A model generated the notes under the pieces. The model was not told the origin of the DNA. It did no database searches and was given only the letters and a program-made list of their open reading frames with translations. A stretch of DNA of 64,000 bases. Source: Leishmania infantum JPCM5 (lineage: Eukaryota > Euglenozoa > Kinetoplastea > Trypanosomatida > Trypanosomatidae). The stretch is taken from contig NC_009417.2 in NCBI RefSeq assembly GCF_000002875.2, positions 1,283,929 to 1,347,928 on the forward strand, written 5' to 3'. The first letter of the stretch is position 1, and each line of letters opens with the position of its first letter. Positions 22,611 to 33,274 of the stretch are shown piece by piece. The position numbers were made by a program, and so were the translations under genes.

Positions 22611-25600
22611 ATGCCCAGCATGTCCACTGCGGAGGATAGCGGGCACTGGATGGCAACGGTGATGCCCCCGCGGAGTGCAGGTAAACCGCCCCTTCTGCAG
22701 CACAGCAACGGCAAGGAGTCGCCGCGGCCGGCGAGGGCGCTGGTGGAAGCACCGGAATGTTTTGCAAATGGGCAGTATTTTGGTCTGCCGTGTACTCTGG
22801 GTAACGAGGATAACGATGCCCGCTCTAACAGCGCCGTAAGCAGCTGCAGCGGCGACAAATCTGAGGAACTGCGGTGCCGCGCACAGCGCAATCGCAGGTG
22901 GAAAACATCGTCGAGTAGCGATACGGGGGCACGCGACGAGGACGCCGCATGCCCGGCAGCCGTCTCTTCCGTCTCCTCTTACTACTTCAGCGGACATAAC
23001 ATGCTGACGGAGGTCGCCCATGGGTGCACGGGGGAGCAGAGGTTCATGGAAAATCGCGATGGCATGAGCACGTTTCATTCGTCCAGTAGCCCAGCGAGCG
23101 AGCGAGCTGGCGACGCGTCGGAGCAGTCTTCTCGGCCGCTCGCTTTGCTGGGAGCCACCTCTCCATCTGTGGTGCAACCGGCGACGAGGATAGCGCGGGT
23201 CCGTGCAGCAGCGGTGGCGGCCTCTTCGCGGGCAATGCCGTCGACCGAGCTCGATGACCCCTATCACGTTCCCTCCATGCCCGCTGCGGGGACCCTGTAC
23301 TTGAGCTCGCGCACTGGAAGCGACCGAGACAGCGTCGACGGCGAAAGTCGTTTCACTGCGCGGGCATCACAGCAAGACATGTACTACATGTACACCTCAA
23401 CCCTTACGATGTCTACAGACGCGCCTGCCAGCCCCTCTAAGCGTCAGCAGCGAGACGGCGCCGCTCCACGTGGCGGGTCCGCTTCCGTCGCCTCGTCCTG
23501 CGATCGGGTGTGTGTGCCGGGGATATGGGAGTACGACGAGTGGATGTTGACGGCGCGGCCAGCGACGATGGAGACTCTCAGTGGGCATTCGTCCGGCACT
23601 AAGGCGCTGGCCACTGACTACGAGCGTCGCGCTGCGCAGTTTCCAAGTCCTGCGGCCATTGACGTCACAGTGGGGCCGTCGAGTCAGCCCTCGCCGACCA
23701 TGGCGGTCTGTTCGCCACGCACGGCAACCCCCACGACAGTGTCGAATGAACTTCCAGCAGGCACAGATCTCACCGCTAAGGCGCACAGTGTCCCCTCTGC
23801 CCGAGGTTCGCAGCTGCCGCGCGGCGCCGCCGATAGCGATGCGTCCCCGAAGACGAAGGAGCGGCCGCCAGCGTCGGGGTGCAAAAGCGCTGCCGCGACA
23901 GTACCACCGCCACCTTTGGGCACCTTCGCCACCCCCGACGTGTGTATCGCCTTGAAGGACTTCACGACTGGCATGAGGAGCCCGACAAGGAATGTCGTGA
24001 ATGACAGCACCGCTGTCGATGGCGCTGTCCACCAGCCGGTTGAGTTGCGGTCGCACCGCTGCTCCACTGGTTTCGCGGAGGCTATGACCTGCGGCCATCG
24101 CCTCCGCGTCTCGGACAGCGGGGCACCGTTTTCTGATGCCTCATCGTCGTTGCTGGCAGCAGGGAAGGCTCCCCAGCAGCCACCGCCGCGTCCTTCTTAC
24201 GCGAACGACGCCGCGAATTCTGGAGAGAGCAAAATGCACACGGTCACCTCTTCCATCTCGAATGGCTTCCTGGGCGGACACCGGCCAGCCTTCGTGACAA
24301 CGGCATCTTTGAGCACGTGCCCCGCGGCCCTGGTACCCGATCACGCCCCTCTCCTGGCCTTCGGTGTGCATCCTATTCGCAAGGACGTCGATTCACGGTC
24401 GTGCGTGCCCTCTCCTGCCGCCTCCACTGCTTCCACGGCGATGCCGCTGCTGCTGTCGCCTCAGGCCCTAGCGACCGCAGGGCAGCCTACTTCGAAGGCG
24501 TGGCCCGCACGACCGCCAGAAGTCCCACGCGCGCCCGCCCGAGACAGCGAGAGCGGGAGCCCGGCGCTCGCGCCGTCGCCGGACAACACCGCCACAGAGT
24601 GCCCGCCAGACGTGTCGCGTCGGGCCGGAAGCCACAGCACAGCTACCACAGTGGCCGGCGCAACCTCCAGTACCGCCAGCACGCTCTCTGGTGGCCTCAT
24701 CCCGAGCTCCTCTCCAATGAACACCTGCGCACAATCCAGCGACCTGAAGCCACCCTCTATTGGCCCCCAGACGCTTTCCGACTCCAACGGCGACACCCTG
24801 CTGATTCTCAGCGGCGGGGTGAGGAAGCCGACCCCCCCATCGCCGAGAGCGCCCGCGGCTCGTGAGACGAGCACGACCGCTGCCGGTGGGCAGAGCAGAT
24901 CTGACGTGCACGTCGCAACCTCGAAACTCACCGCCGCGACACCGACTGCCTCGGCTTCCATGACATCCACCCCCGCGATGAGTCCCCTCGCCTCCTCGCG
25001 CGGCCTCTCCGACGAAGGGGTCGCTTCCTACGCTACCGAAGCCATGTGTCGCCCTGCATCCCAAGCAAGCAAGCCCGCCCCGCATCAACTACCAAAGGAG
25101 CCTCCGCAGGGCTTTCGTGTGGAGGGCCAGACTTCGAGGCCGGTCAATCCCATGATAATCACCCTTTCTTCACGGCCTGGTGCGCAGCGGAAGGCGACAC
25201 GACCGCAAGAGGAAGCGCACGGCGACGGGGCTGTTGCATCCCGGGACAGCAGAAAGGACGCGGCTTTTCCGACTCGCTCGCCATGTGACTGGCGGCGGCG
25301 CCTGGGCTTCAAGCAGAACAGGGAGATTGTTTTACCCGACTCCAAGTCGCTGCGGGTGTCCATGTCGTCGTTGCTCGAGTTTCGCAGCCTGACCATGCGC
25401 GAACAAGGCAAGGAGATGATGCCGTCGACTGAGGAAGTATCCACACACCTCATGACGCGCTGGAACGCGGTGTGTGCGCTGGTTGTCGTCGACGAGGACG
25501 CGGTGCGGAAGCCGTGTCTCGTCGTGAGTGGACTCAGCGTGCGTGTGTACGAGGAAGACAAGTCAGTGACGCTGGCGAACAGCAGAATGGCTCATGGCAT

Positions 25601-27344
25601 GATGCGGGCACTGAAGGGGCGCGGCGGTATGACTCGTTCTCGTTTTTTGCGCGGTGCCAGCTACGACGGCGACGAGGAGTCAGACGACAGTGATGCCTTG
25701 GTGATTGGTATTCGTGGCGGCGTTGGCTTGAGCAATCGAGCCACGAGCAGCGGCGGTGGCGGGCTGCCGTCCAACCTGAAGTCCTTTGTTTTGCTGCCAG
25801 ATAAGAAGGTACGCCGGAGCCAGTCTGGCGAGGGCGATTCAGCTGACCCCTGCACGGTCGAGTTTGACAACTACCTGCGCAAGTTTGACGTAGACGAGAC
25901 GCTCAGCCGCCTCGCTGGCAGAAAGGAGTGTCACTCCGTGGCTCTGGACCAGCTGGTGCGGACCTGGGTGACGGGGCATAACACCTGCCTACTCCTGGGC
26001 AACGGCAACGGCCGCAGCACGCAGTCGCTTGACGTGGCTGTGGGGGCGGTGGAGAGCGCCATGGGCATATTGCGCGAGCGACTAAATGACCCGGCCAGTC
26101 GTGTCGAACTGCACATTTGCATGGGCGAAGTCGCTGATGACGAGGACAACGGTGGGGCGATGGTGCTAGACCTGCTGGCATCCTCCTCCTCCGACGACGA
26201 GGATGACGACAGCGACGACGACGAGCAGGAGAAGGGTGCGAGGTGGCAGCGCAAGGAGGCACCGCCGGCCTCACAGAAGAGCGGCCCAACCCGCCCCCCA
26301 GTGCAGCTGGCGCGCAGTCCGCTCATTGGCACCTTTGTGAAGGGGCTCCGCTCCGTAAAAATCGACGACGCCACCACCGCCACGAGTGCGATTGGCCGCG
26401 CCTTGACTCTGGGGTTTATGCGGTTCAACATGTCCGCCCATTCCTCCCGGAACAACAGCATGTCGAACCTGTCCAGTCTCAGCAGCGCCGCGCTCAGCAA
26501 GGTACGCATCAGCTTCGCTACACTGCGGCTGAAGACTATCTGCCGAGGTGCAGACATGCGCAGCGCGCGGCTGAGCGCCTGCGAGAGCGCAACGAGCAAG
26601 AAGAAGTTTGGTGGCCAGGTGCGGCACAGCCGCTCCGTGGAGTACCGGGCCGACGTGCTTGTGTCCTCGCTTCTGCTTGTCTACTTCGGCACCGAGCACA
26701 TGGTGCTCGACACCCTCGTGCAGCGCAGCCAGGCGTACCGCGCGACAGCGCGCGAGGAAGATGAAGGCATCGTGCATCCGAATGCACCGATGCGGGATCA
26801 GAAACCTGATTTCCATCCCGCCAGCTGGCCGAACGCAGTCGGGTTTCTTCAGTCACTTCTGTGTGACGCGCTGGGGGGTCGCACCCGCACGATGGCGTGC
26901 CTCTGCTTGTCCGAGTACGACACGCGCGCCACACTCTGGCTCCGAGCGGTGAGCCGGGCGAGACGCATCACAAACATGACACCGAACTGCGGCAACGTGC
27001 GCAACTACCTGCTGTACCTCCTGGAGCAGTACGAAAACCTGGCAGCACTGCAAAACCGTCGAAAGCAGGATGCGCGGCTGTTTCTACCGGCGCTGGGCAC
27101 TCAAGCCAACTCTAAGCACCACAAGCGCGGCCGCCTCTCCGCTGTATCTTCGGGCAAGGAGTTCGACCAATGGTCGGTCTACTGCATCAAGAAGATGATC
27201 GCTGAGCTCGACGCGTTCGTGGCCACCCCGACAGGCGACACGCCTTCGCTTGAGCAGCTGGAAATCGCGAACGAGATCATTGCAACTACGCAGCCGGATC
27301 CCCTTTTAAGTCATCCCCTGGCCTTCTTTTCGAGGAACTCCTGA
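22611..27344 (+). CDS. PK4: large pseudokinesin-domain protein with disordered N-terminus
   Basis: 1577 residues, the longest gene in the window. ATG 22611 (MPSMSTAED) is the first ATG after the acceptor at 22510; ATG 22620 is a possible alternative. About 940 N-terminal residues are rich in Ser, Thr, Pro, Ala and Arg and look disordered. The motor-like domain covers about 950-1490. GHNTCLLLGNGNGRST (1122-1137) lies at the P-loop position. An acidic SSSSDDEDDDSDDDE tract (about residue 1193 onward) lies just after the LDLL strand. A Ser/Asn-rich insert corresponds roughly to the switch I region. The segment LLCDALGGRTRTM (1416-1428) is the closest match in the window to the kinesin LLQDSLGGNxRTxM helix and strand, and it is the strongest single argument for the family assignment. 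CGNVRNY (about 1459-1465) occupies the neck position. No GK[ST] or DLAGSE is present. The domain is enlarged by insertions relative to PK2 and PK3. Confidence 0.88.
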   Translation: MPSMSTAEDSGHWMATVMPPRSAGKPPLLQHSNGKESPRPARALVEAPECFANGQYFGLPCTLGNEDNDARSNSAVSSCSGDKSEELRCRAQRNRRWKTSSSSDTGARDEDAACPAAVSSVSSYYFSGHNMLTEVAHGCTGEQRFMENRDGMSTFHSSSSPASERAGDASEQSSRPLALLGATSPSVVQPATRIARVRAAAVAASSRAMPSTELDDPYHVPSMPAAGTLYLSSRTGSDRDSVDGESRFTARASQQDMYYMYTSTLTMSTDAPASPSKRQQRDGAAPRGGSASVASSCDRVCVPGIWEYDEWMLTARPATMETLSGHSSGTKALATDYERRAAQFPSPAAIDVTVGPSSQPSPTMAVCSPRTATPTTVSNELPAGTDLTAKAHSVPSARGSQLPRGAADSDASPKTKERPPASGCKSAAATVPPPPLGTFATPDVCIALKDFTTGMRSPTRNVVNDSTAVDGAVHQPVELRSHRCSTGFAEAMTCGHRLRVSDSGAPFSDASSSLLAAGKAPQQPPPRPSYANDAANSGESKMHTVTSSISNGFLGGHRPAFVTTASLSTCPAALVPDHAPLLAFGVHPIRKDVDSRSCVPSPAASTASTAMPLLLSPQALATAGQPTSKAWPARPPEVPRAPARDSESGSPALAPSPDNTATECPPDVSRRAGSHSTATTVAGATSSTASTLSGGLIPSSSPMNTCAQSSDLKPPSIGPQTLSDSNGDTLLILSGGVRKPTPPSPRAPAARETSTTAAGGQSRSDVHVATSKLTAATPTASASMTSTPAMSPLASSRGLSDEGVASYATEAMCRPASQASKPAPHQLPKEPPQGFRVEGQTSRPVNPMIITLSSRPGAQRKATRPQEEAHGDGAVASRDSRKDAAFPTRSPCDWRRRLGFKQNREIVLPDSKSLRVSMSSLLEFRSLTMREQGKEMMPSTEEVSTHLMTRWNAVCALVVVDEDAVRKPCLVVSGLSVRVYEEDKSVTLANSRMAHGMMRALKGRGGMTRSRFLRGASYDGDEESDDSDALVIGIRGGVGLSNRATSSGGGGLPSNLKSFVLLPDKKVRRSQSGEGDSADPCTVEFDNYLRKFDVDETLSRLAGRKECHSVALDQLVRTWVTGHNTCLLLGNGNGRSTQSLDVAVGAVESAMGILRERLNDPASRVELHICMGEVADDEDNGGAMVLDLLASSSSDDEDDDSDDDEQEKGARWQRKEAPPASQKSGPTRPPVQLARSPLIGTFVKGLRSVKIDDATTATSAIGRALTLGFMRFNMSAHSSRNNSMSNLSSLSSAALSKVRISFATLRLKTICRGADMRSARLSACESATSKKKFGGQVRHSRSVEYRADVLVSSLLLVYFGTEHMVLDTLVQRSQAYRATAREEDEGIVHPNAPMRDQKPDFHPASWPNAVGFLQSLLCDALGGRTRTMACLCLSEYDTRATLWLRAVSRARRITNMTPNCGNVRNYLLYLLEQYENLAALQNRRKQDARLFLPALGTQANSKHHKRGRLSAVSSGKEFDQWSVYCIKKMIAELDAFVATPTGDTPSLEQLEIANEIIATTQPDPLLSHPLAFFSRNS

Positions 27345-28572
27345 GATGAAAGTGCATCGCGCGACATGGTGTTTGGCGTTTGTGCCCTGCCCGACTCTGC
27401 TGTGAGCGGAAACAGCAACGCAGCGAGCTGCATCAGGAGCACACAAGTGTGTTTTTGTGTGTGTGTGTGTCTTCATGTGCCCCACGGTAAGTGTGAGTCA
27501 CATGCCTCGAGGGCCCTTCAGAGGGAACATGTCTGGCGCGCTTGCCTCCTCTCTCGTTTTACCAGCCGCTCCCTCTCTCCCTTTTGTTCGTCTGTTTCCT
27601 TTGTCCTTCGTATTTTTCGGCACAGCTATTCCTGCCGCGGATCACACACACGCACGCACACGCACGCACATAGTGCGCATTGTTGTCTCGCCCGTTAGGC
27701 ACCAAGTACCAAAAAAAAGCTGAAAAGCATACACAAACAAGCGCACAAAGGACCCGACTCAAATCGGTGCGTACTCCTCCCTCCTTGTTCCCCTCCTCCC
27801 CAAGGCCTCGCACACCGGCATGCATGTAAGCAGCAGGCGGCAGTGCGATCGCAGAGTGGAGAGAAGCGGAGGAATTCATTCGACTTGGCTCAGCTCGGAT
27901 TCTGGTTGAACCGAAGCCCTTGCTCTTTTGCCCCTGGCCCCTCACCCTTTCAAATTTTCTCTATCACACACCAGCTTATCTGCAAGTATGTGTATGTGTG
28001 AGAGGGGGGGCGAGGCGAGAAGAGCAGCAGCGACAGCACTGCTGCCCAAAGACGGCCCTCTGACACCCTTCACCCGACTCTCTTGTTTTTCCCCTCCCCT
28101 ATACTCTCCGTCTTCTTTGATGCCTCTTGCAACCTTGCGTGTATTCCTCTTGCACACGTCGCGCCACTCCCATCCCACCCGACACCGAGTCACAGTGGTG
28201 ATCAGCTCCGCAGCGATCTATTTTGTCGTCCACTTCTCTGCCGCTGTTGATGTTGTTGCGACAACGTTTCTCCATTTTTGATCGTATGTGTAACACATTC
28301 GCTTATCCTTGAACATCCTTCTCACACCCAAGCCCTCACACGTACACACACACACACACACACGCAGGCCATCATCTCTCTGTCTCAGCATCCGCTCCCC
28401 GCCCCCTTGATCCATTCCTGAAAGCCGATCCTGTGCTGTGCTGTGCGTGCTTCGCTCTGCGTTTTTGCGTGCGCAGGAGTCTTTTCTCGTTGCTTCCTTC
28501 CGCTGACTCGCCACGTGCACGCATTCACTCCCTGTGCGTGTCTTGCTTGTGTGCCCCAAAGCTGAAGAAGCG
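27345..28572. other. Intergenic spacer PK4-PK5 (1.2 kb)
   Basis: This is the shortest spacer of the array. It has TG and CA microsatellites (near 27455, 27645 and 28343) and a poly-A patch near 27710. The last 200 bases are pyrimidine-rich and lead to the PK5 start. No additional gene is seen. Confidence 0.6.
28445..28476 (+). promoter_or_regulatory. Candidate trans-splice acceptor for PK5
   Basis: A pyrimidine-rich stretch ends in GTGCGCAG, with AG at 28475-28476. No ATG occurs between it and ATG 28573. A second AG at 28560-28561, 11 bases before the start codon, is an alternative. Confidence 0.35.
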
Positions 28573-31500
28573 ATGCAGCAGGTCGCCACAACGCCGGCAA
28601 GCAGTTTCGCACCGATCAAGAGTTCGGCGACTGCATTCGGTGCGTCAATGACGGCGCAGGGTGCGCCAACACCGCCTCCCCCCCAGCAGCAGAGTGTGAT
28701 GGCGGCGCAGGGCCAAGAGGCGGGCCCGAACCTCTGTGGCATGCCAGCTGGGTATCCGTCGGCGAATCAGCTGGAGCTCCAGCCAGTGGAGCAGGCCAAC
28801 TACGATGCCAACGCGAACAAGGCCACCTACGCGAAGCGCCTGCGCCATGGTGAAGAGTACAAATCCGCCGCCGTGAACGGCGTGCAGCGCGCGGAAAAGC
28901 CTGTACTGGGGGCGGCCGATCCACAGCTGGTGAACAGCAACCTCCCCAGCGATTGCCCAGCAGTCGCCCGCTCGATGGTCGATCAGACGCGCTACACCTT
29001 CAACGTTGACCGCGGCTCCTTTGCGCACGACGCGTACCGCAACGGCGGCCTCGGCCTCGGCTCCTTTCATGGGGGCATGCCAGGCTCGATGGTGATGGGT
29101 CGCATGGGTTCCATGCTTGGCATGGGAGGCCCCATGAGATCCATGTACGGGATGGGCAGCATGTACGGCATGAACGTGTCCCGCCCAGCCTCGCTGTTCG
29201 GGTCTATATACGGTAGCCAGTACGGGATGGTGCCGATGGAGTCGATATACAGCTTGGGGGGCTCGATGAACCGCATTGGGTCCATGTACAGCATGGGATC
29301 CATGTACGGCATGGGGATGCCGATGAGGTCCGCAATGGGCCCGATGAGCATGATGGGCTGCCCGACGGGATCGATGTACGGCACGAACCCTGGCAGCCAG
29401 TTTGGCCTGAATGGATTCAGCAGCGTCTACGGCGATCAATTCCAACATGGCATGCGCGGCTCGCAGTACAACGGCGCCAGCAACTACGACATGTTTGGCT
29501 TCGGCAGTGGCTACCAGCCGCAGCCCGGCTACGGCCCCACCGGCATGACTGGCGCGGGCGAGGCAAGCGCCACAAATGGTGCCGCCGATGCCGGCGCCTT
29601 CCCGCCGGGTCCTGTGGAACAGCCTGCAGCGTTGTCCACTAAGGCGCCGCTTCGGGCGGTCACGCAGACTTCTGGTGCGGAGAAGAAGAGCAGCGAGCGC
29701 AAGAACGGCGTGGCGGGTCTGCTGGTTATTTCTGCCGGCGCGAACCCGGCGACGACGGTGATGCTGCCGAGCGACCCGCCAATTGCGATGGCTGCTGATG
29801 AGGTGCTGCGCACGGGTCCCAGCGCTCAGGCCACCGCCGTCGCGATCACGCGCAGTCCCAACTGCCAAGGTGTGTACAACAGCGTCAACGCTGGCCACAA
29901 CACGGCGCTGCTGCTCGCGACAGACGGGTCGACGGAGTCCCGCTCGATGGCAGCGGAGGTGGTGAGGCAGGTGCTGACGGAAGCGCTGTCGGAAACGGCG
30001 AAGGCGGCTGCCAGCCACGGCTCTCTGGGCTACTACGACGCCCGTGTGTCGGCCTGTGCGCTGCGCAGCGCTACGGAGGCGATCGACTGCGTCGAGGGCG
30101 ACGCTGTCACGAATGTCGAGGTCGGCTCACATCCGGTGTTTGGGACGGCTTTTATGAACGTTGGCACGGTTACAGTGCGCAAGATCGAGACGCACATGCC
30201 CCAGGTCGACGCGGCGATCACTGAGGCGTGCGGGAGGTCGGATTCCAAAGTGGCTGTCATCGAGGCCGTCGTGAAGCAGGTACGACCGTCGCAGAAGGGC
30301 AGCAGCCCCACGGACGTGCTGCTGTCCTCGATCCTGTTCCTCGTCAGCAACGTGACAATGGAGCAGCAGTCATACTTCGAGGCTTTCCGTAACGGCGCAA
30401 ACGTACCACCGGCCCTCATCAAGGGCTGCATTGGCGGGGCGTGCCACACCGTGGCGGTGCTGTGCCTGCCCAACTGCACCGACCCCTCGGCCGCCAATGA
30501 GGCAATGGCCTCACTCAACACAATCTGCAACATCGAAAACTCGACGCCGCGCAGTGGCAACCTCGCCCGGTTTATCGCTTTCGCCACAGGAGAGAGCGAC
30601 AAGATGAGGCAGAAGCCAAAGGTGGATGCAGCAGTTCTGGAGAAGGTGGACGCGATGCTGGCGGACGGCCGCTCCATCCTCCAGGACCCGCGCAACACCG
30701 TGCCTGTGGCATACCCATGCTCTCCACCGCGCACCCTGAGCCGCGCGGTGAACACGCCACAGCTCTCGTCGGGCGACATCAACGCCCACGCCACGGAGAA
30801 GGGGCGTGACGCGTCGAACCCGATTCGAGTGGTCGTCATCGCGAGCTCGCAGGCCAGCAAAACGTTTCCGCAGACGTTCAACGTCGGCCCAGATGGCAAA
30901 TCCATTGTGGACGCCGCTAGTGGCACCAAAGCATCTGTGCTGGAGCTGGTGACCTGTGCCCCGGAGGACTGGCGCAGCACGACGCCGGAGCTGGTGAACG
31001 AGGTGCAGACTCTGTTCCAGAACGGTAACAACACTGCCATCGTCGGCACCGTCTTGCCAAACGAGGTGAACGTGCTGAGCAAGCAGCCGCTGTGGATGTC
31101 CTACAAGAGCATGGTCTCCTCCCTCCTCAGCGTCGCCACACAGAAGTACAAGTTTGCTGAAGTGAGCCTCAGCATCGCGCTTGTCGGCGGCAACGAGCTG
31201 CTCGCGGACCTTTTGGTCGGCACGGACTCGGCAGCCCCGGCGGCGCAGACCCCGCAGAAGCTCTCCGTGGCGTATTCGCCGCTCTTCGGCCCTACCGTGT
31301 ACAAGTCGACGATCATCAAGCAGCCTACACCGCTTCAGCTCGAATCCACCATCAACGGCGCCCTCTCCCGTGTGCCGACGATTATGCAGCAGTACCCGAA
31401 CACGAAGACGGTGATCATCGCGTCGGCCGTCATGAAGGGTGTCACGTCCACGGATGTGTACACGAGCTCGATGCTGGCTGCCAGTGTCGTGGACCCGACC

Positions 31501-32247
31501 GTGCTCATCGACATCCTCGACAAGAAGCCGGACGTGCCGCATGAGCTGTTCGACTACGCGTTTGGCGGCCCGTGCTGTACCTTGTTCCTGGCCCACGTCA
31601 TCCAGGGTGACACGGGCGTGGGGAAGGTCGTTGAGCTGATAAACCGACTCAATGCGACACAGAACCGCAGCGTCAGGACGTGCAGCGTGAAGAAGTTCAT
31701 TGCCTTTGCCGAGGAGAGCCTGAAAAAGGCGGAAATCAAGGTAGCCGCGGCCAAGTCGGAGACGGAGAAGGAGACAATTCTGCGCAGCAAGAAGAGTATG
31801 GAGGTGTTCCACGCAGAGTACAAGACCCTCATGGAGGATCCCGAGCATCACGACCCGAAGACGTACCGCCGCAGCGGAGGAGGCATCGGCTCCTCGGGGT
31901 CCGGGTCCGCCGCCGCCACCGCGGCCAACTCCGGCGCGAGCAAGACGCGCAGCCTTGCGACCCCAATCACCGGTGGAGTTTCGGCCGATAAGTCCCGGAA
32001 GAGCGCCGACGGCGACGAGAAGAGCAGCGAGCGAAACGCGAAGGCTGACGACGCCAAGTCGTCTGGCAGCCGCCACAGCTCTAGTCACAGGAAAGCTTCG
32101 GCAGACGGGAAGAAGCGGCGCAACTCCAGTAGTCGCGCTAAAGCCGACTACAAGCCCTCCAGCAGTCGTCACAGCTCCGGGTCGAGGCGCAGCTCGAAAT
32201 CCTCATCTCACAAGCACCATCACAGATCCTCCAAGGACAAGAAGTAA
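28573..32247 (+). CDS. PK5: double pseudokinesin-domain protein with basic tail
   Basis: 1224 residues, starting at ATG 28573 (MQQVATTPAS), the first ATG after either acceptor. Residues 1-165 are mixed low complexity and residues 168-273 are MYG-rich repeats. Domain 1 runs about 378-680: GHNTALLLATDGSTES (441-456), SHPVFGT (519-525), ALIKGCIGGACHTV (614-627) and PRSGNLARF (659-667). Domain 2 runs about 750-1050: GNNTAIVGTVLPN (818-830), LLADLL (876-881), YSPLFGP (901-907), ELFDYAFGGPCCT (991-1003) and VRTCSVKKF (1034-1042). A charged helix follows, and residues 1100-1224 form a Ser/Lys/Arg/His-rich basic tail like the N-terminus of PK3. Neither domain keeps GK[ST], SSRSH or DLAGSE. Domain 2 has even lost the GYN/GHN start of the loop (GNN). 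PK1 shares this two-domain layout; binding of microtubules through the basic tail is only a guess. Confidence 0.9.
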   Translation: MQQVATTPASSFAPIKSSATAFGASMTAQGAPTPPPPQQQSVMAAQGQEAGPNLCGMPAGYPSANQLELQPVEQANYDANANKATYAKRLRHGEEYKSAAVNGVQRAEKPVLGAADPQLVNSNLPSDCPAVARSMVDQTRYTFNVDRGSFAHDAYRNGGLGLGSFHGGMPGSMVMGRMGSMLGMGGPMRSMYGMGSMYGMNVSRPASLFGSIYGSQYGMVPMESIYSLGGSMNRIGSMYSMGSMYGMGMPMRSAMGPMSMMGCPTGSMYGTNPGSQFGLNGFSSVYGDQFQHGMRGSQYNGASNYDMFGFGSGYQPQPGYGPTGMTGAGEASATNGAADAGAFPPGPVEQPAALSTKAPLRAVTQTSGAEKKSSERKNGVAGLLVISAGANPATTVMLPSDPPIAMAADEVLRTGPSAQATAVAITRSPNCQGVYNSVNAGHNTALLLATDGSTESRSMAAEVVRQVLTEALSETAKAAASHGSLGYYDARVSACALRSATEAIDCVEGDAVTNVEVGSHPVFGTAFMNVGTVTVRKIETHMPQVDAAITEACGRSDSKVAVIEAVVKQVRPSQKGSSPTDVLLSSILFLVSNVTMEQQSYFEAFRNGANVPPALIKGCIGGACHTVAVLCLPNCTDPSAANEAMASLNTICNIENSTPRSGNLARFIAFATGESDKMRQKPKVDAAVLEKVDAMLADGRSILQDPRNTVPVAYPCSPPRTLSRAVNTPQLSSGDINAHATEKGRDASNPIRVVVIASSQASKTFPQTFNVGPDGKSIVDAASGTKASVLELVTCAPEDWRSTTPELVNEVQTLFQNGNNTAIVGTVLPNEVNVLSKQPLWMSYKSMVSSLLSVATQKYKFAEVSLSIALVGGNELLADLLVGTDSAAPAAQTPQKLSVAYSPLFGPTVYKSTIIKQPTPLQLESTINGALSRVPTIMQQYPNTKTVIIASAVMKGVTSTDVYTSSMLAASVVDPTVLIDILDKKPDVPHELFDYAFGGPCCTLFLAHVIQGDTGVGKVVELINRLNATQNRSVRTCSVKKFIAFAEESLKKAEIKVAAAKSETEKETILRSKKSMEVFHAEYKTLMEDPEHHDPKTYRRSGGGIGSSGSGSAAATAANSGASKTRSLATPITGGVSADKSRKSADGDEKSSERNAKADDAKSSGSRHSSSHRKASADGKKRRNSSSRAKADYKPSSSRHSSGSRRSSKSSSHKHHHRSSKDKK
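29074..29391 (+). repeat. MYG-rich coding repeats in PK5
   Basis: Imperfect units of the type SMYGMG, SMLGMGG and SIYGSQYG fill residues 168-273. They are more diverged than the PK3 array, so they look like an older or less homogenised tract of the same origin. Confidence 0.8.
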
Positions 32248-33210
32248 TCATCTGTGGCTCAATGGTGTGTGCACGGAAGCCTCTCTCTCTGTTGGTGTGT
32301 AGCATGCAGCACGGCAGGCGACATCCGCACCGCCTTCTCTCCTTCGTCTTTACCTTATATTTCATAGTCTACTCCTTCTTTTTCCTCCCCCCCCAACATT
32401 GTTGTTTCGCTTTCCTGTGTGCGTGCACGGCAGCGGCAGGAAGGGAAAGAGTCGGGTGTGGATCGATCTTATTTGCAGTCCTTTCCCAGCCCCCTCGAGC
32501 ATCCTTTCCTGCCTGCGCCGCAGCTGTGCTCCCCTCCCTCCCTCTGACAGCGACGCACATGCACCGCTGTAAGCGTTTTTTTATACCTATTCGTTTTGTC
32601 GACTTTCTCTCTTCCCCCTCTTCGTCCCCTCTCTCCTCCCTCATCTTCTGTGAAGGCACCAAACCTCCTCCGCGAAACAGGTCCTGGGCTCTCTTTGCGC
32701 GCGTGTGCGAGTCTTTCCACCTGTCGTGTAGGGTGCACCGCGGTACGAGTGGGAGAGCTGCATCTCCCCATCTCGTGAGGAGAGTCTTTCAGTGCTCTTG
32801 CTCTCATTCTTTTTTCTAGTGTTTGCACGTGCGCGTCAGATGGAGGTTGACGTGGCCATTTCGATTGGTTCTTGTCTCATGCCGATTCTGTGTGCCAGCA
32901 CGTAGGAAGGATCGTGTACATGTCTGTGCGTATGCGCAGAGATGCGCTCCATCACTTGTGTTTCTTGACTATACGAAGTCAGTACTCGTGCGAATGCCCC
33001 TGCGCTGCCTCCCCAGGTGTGCGGTGACTTTTTCGGTGACTGCTGTTGCTACATTTCTTTGAACGAGTTCCCGTGTTCCAATCTCTCTCTCTCTTTACAC
33101 ACGCAAGCCAGCCACGCGCTTTTTTTTCCCTGTGCTAAGCGGCTTTGCTTCCCCATTCCCCTCATCCTGCCTTGTGTGTCCTTTGACGTAGGAGACCGTG
33201 CAAGTGTGAA

Positions 33211-33274
33211 GTGTGCGCGTGTGTGCGTGTGCGCGTGTGTGCGTGTGCGCGTGTGTGCGTGTGTGCGTGTGTGT
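33211..33274. repeat. GTGTGC/GTGCGC microsatellite
   Basis: About 64 bases of alternating purine-pyrimidine built from GTGTGC and GTGCGC steps. Alternating GC/GT tracts of this kind can adopt Z-DNA in vitro; nothing further is claimed here. Confidence 0.9.

Noticed and set aside
28645..30018. 457-codon minus-strand frame across PK5
   Set aside because: It is antisense to a convincing CDS, and its composition follows from the GC-rich codons of PK5.
30511..32172. 553-codon minus-strand frame across the end of PK5
   Set aside because: Antisense shadow of PK5 domain 2; it reads as Arg/Leu/His-rich without any motif.
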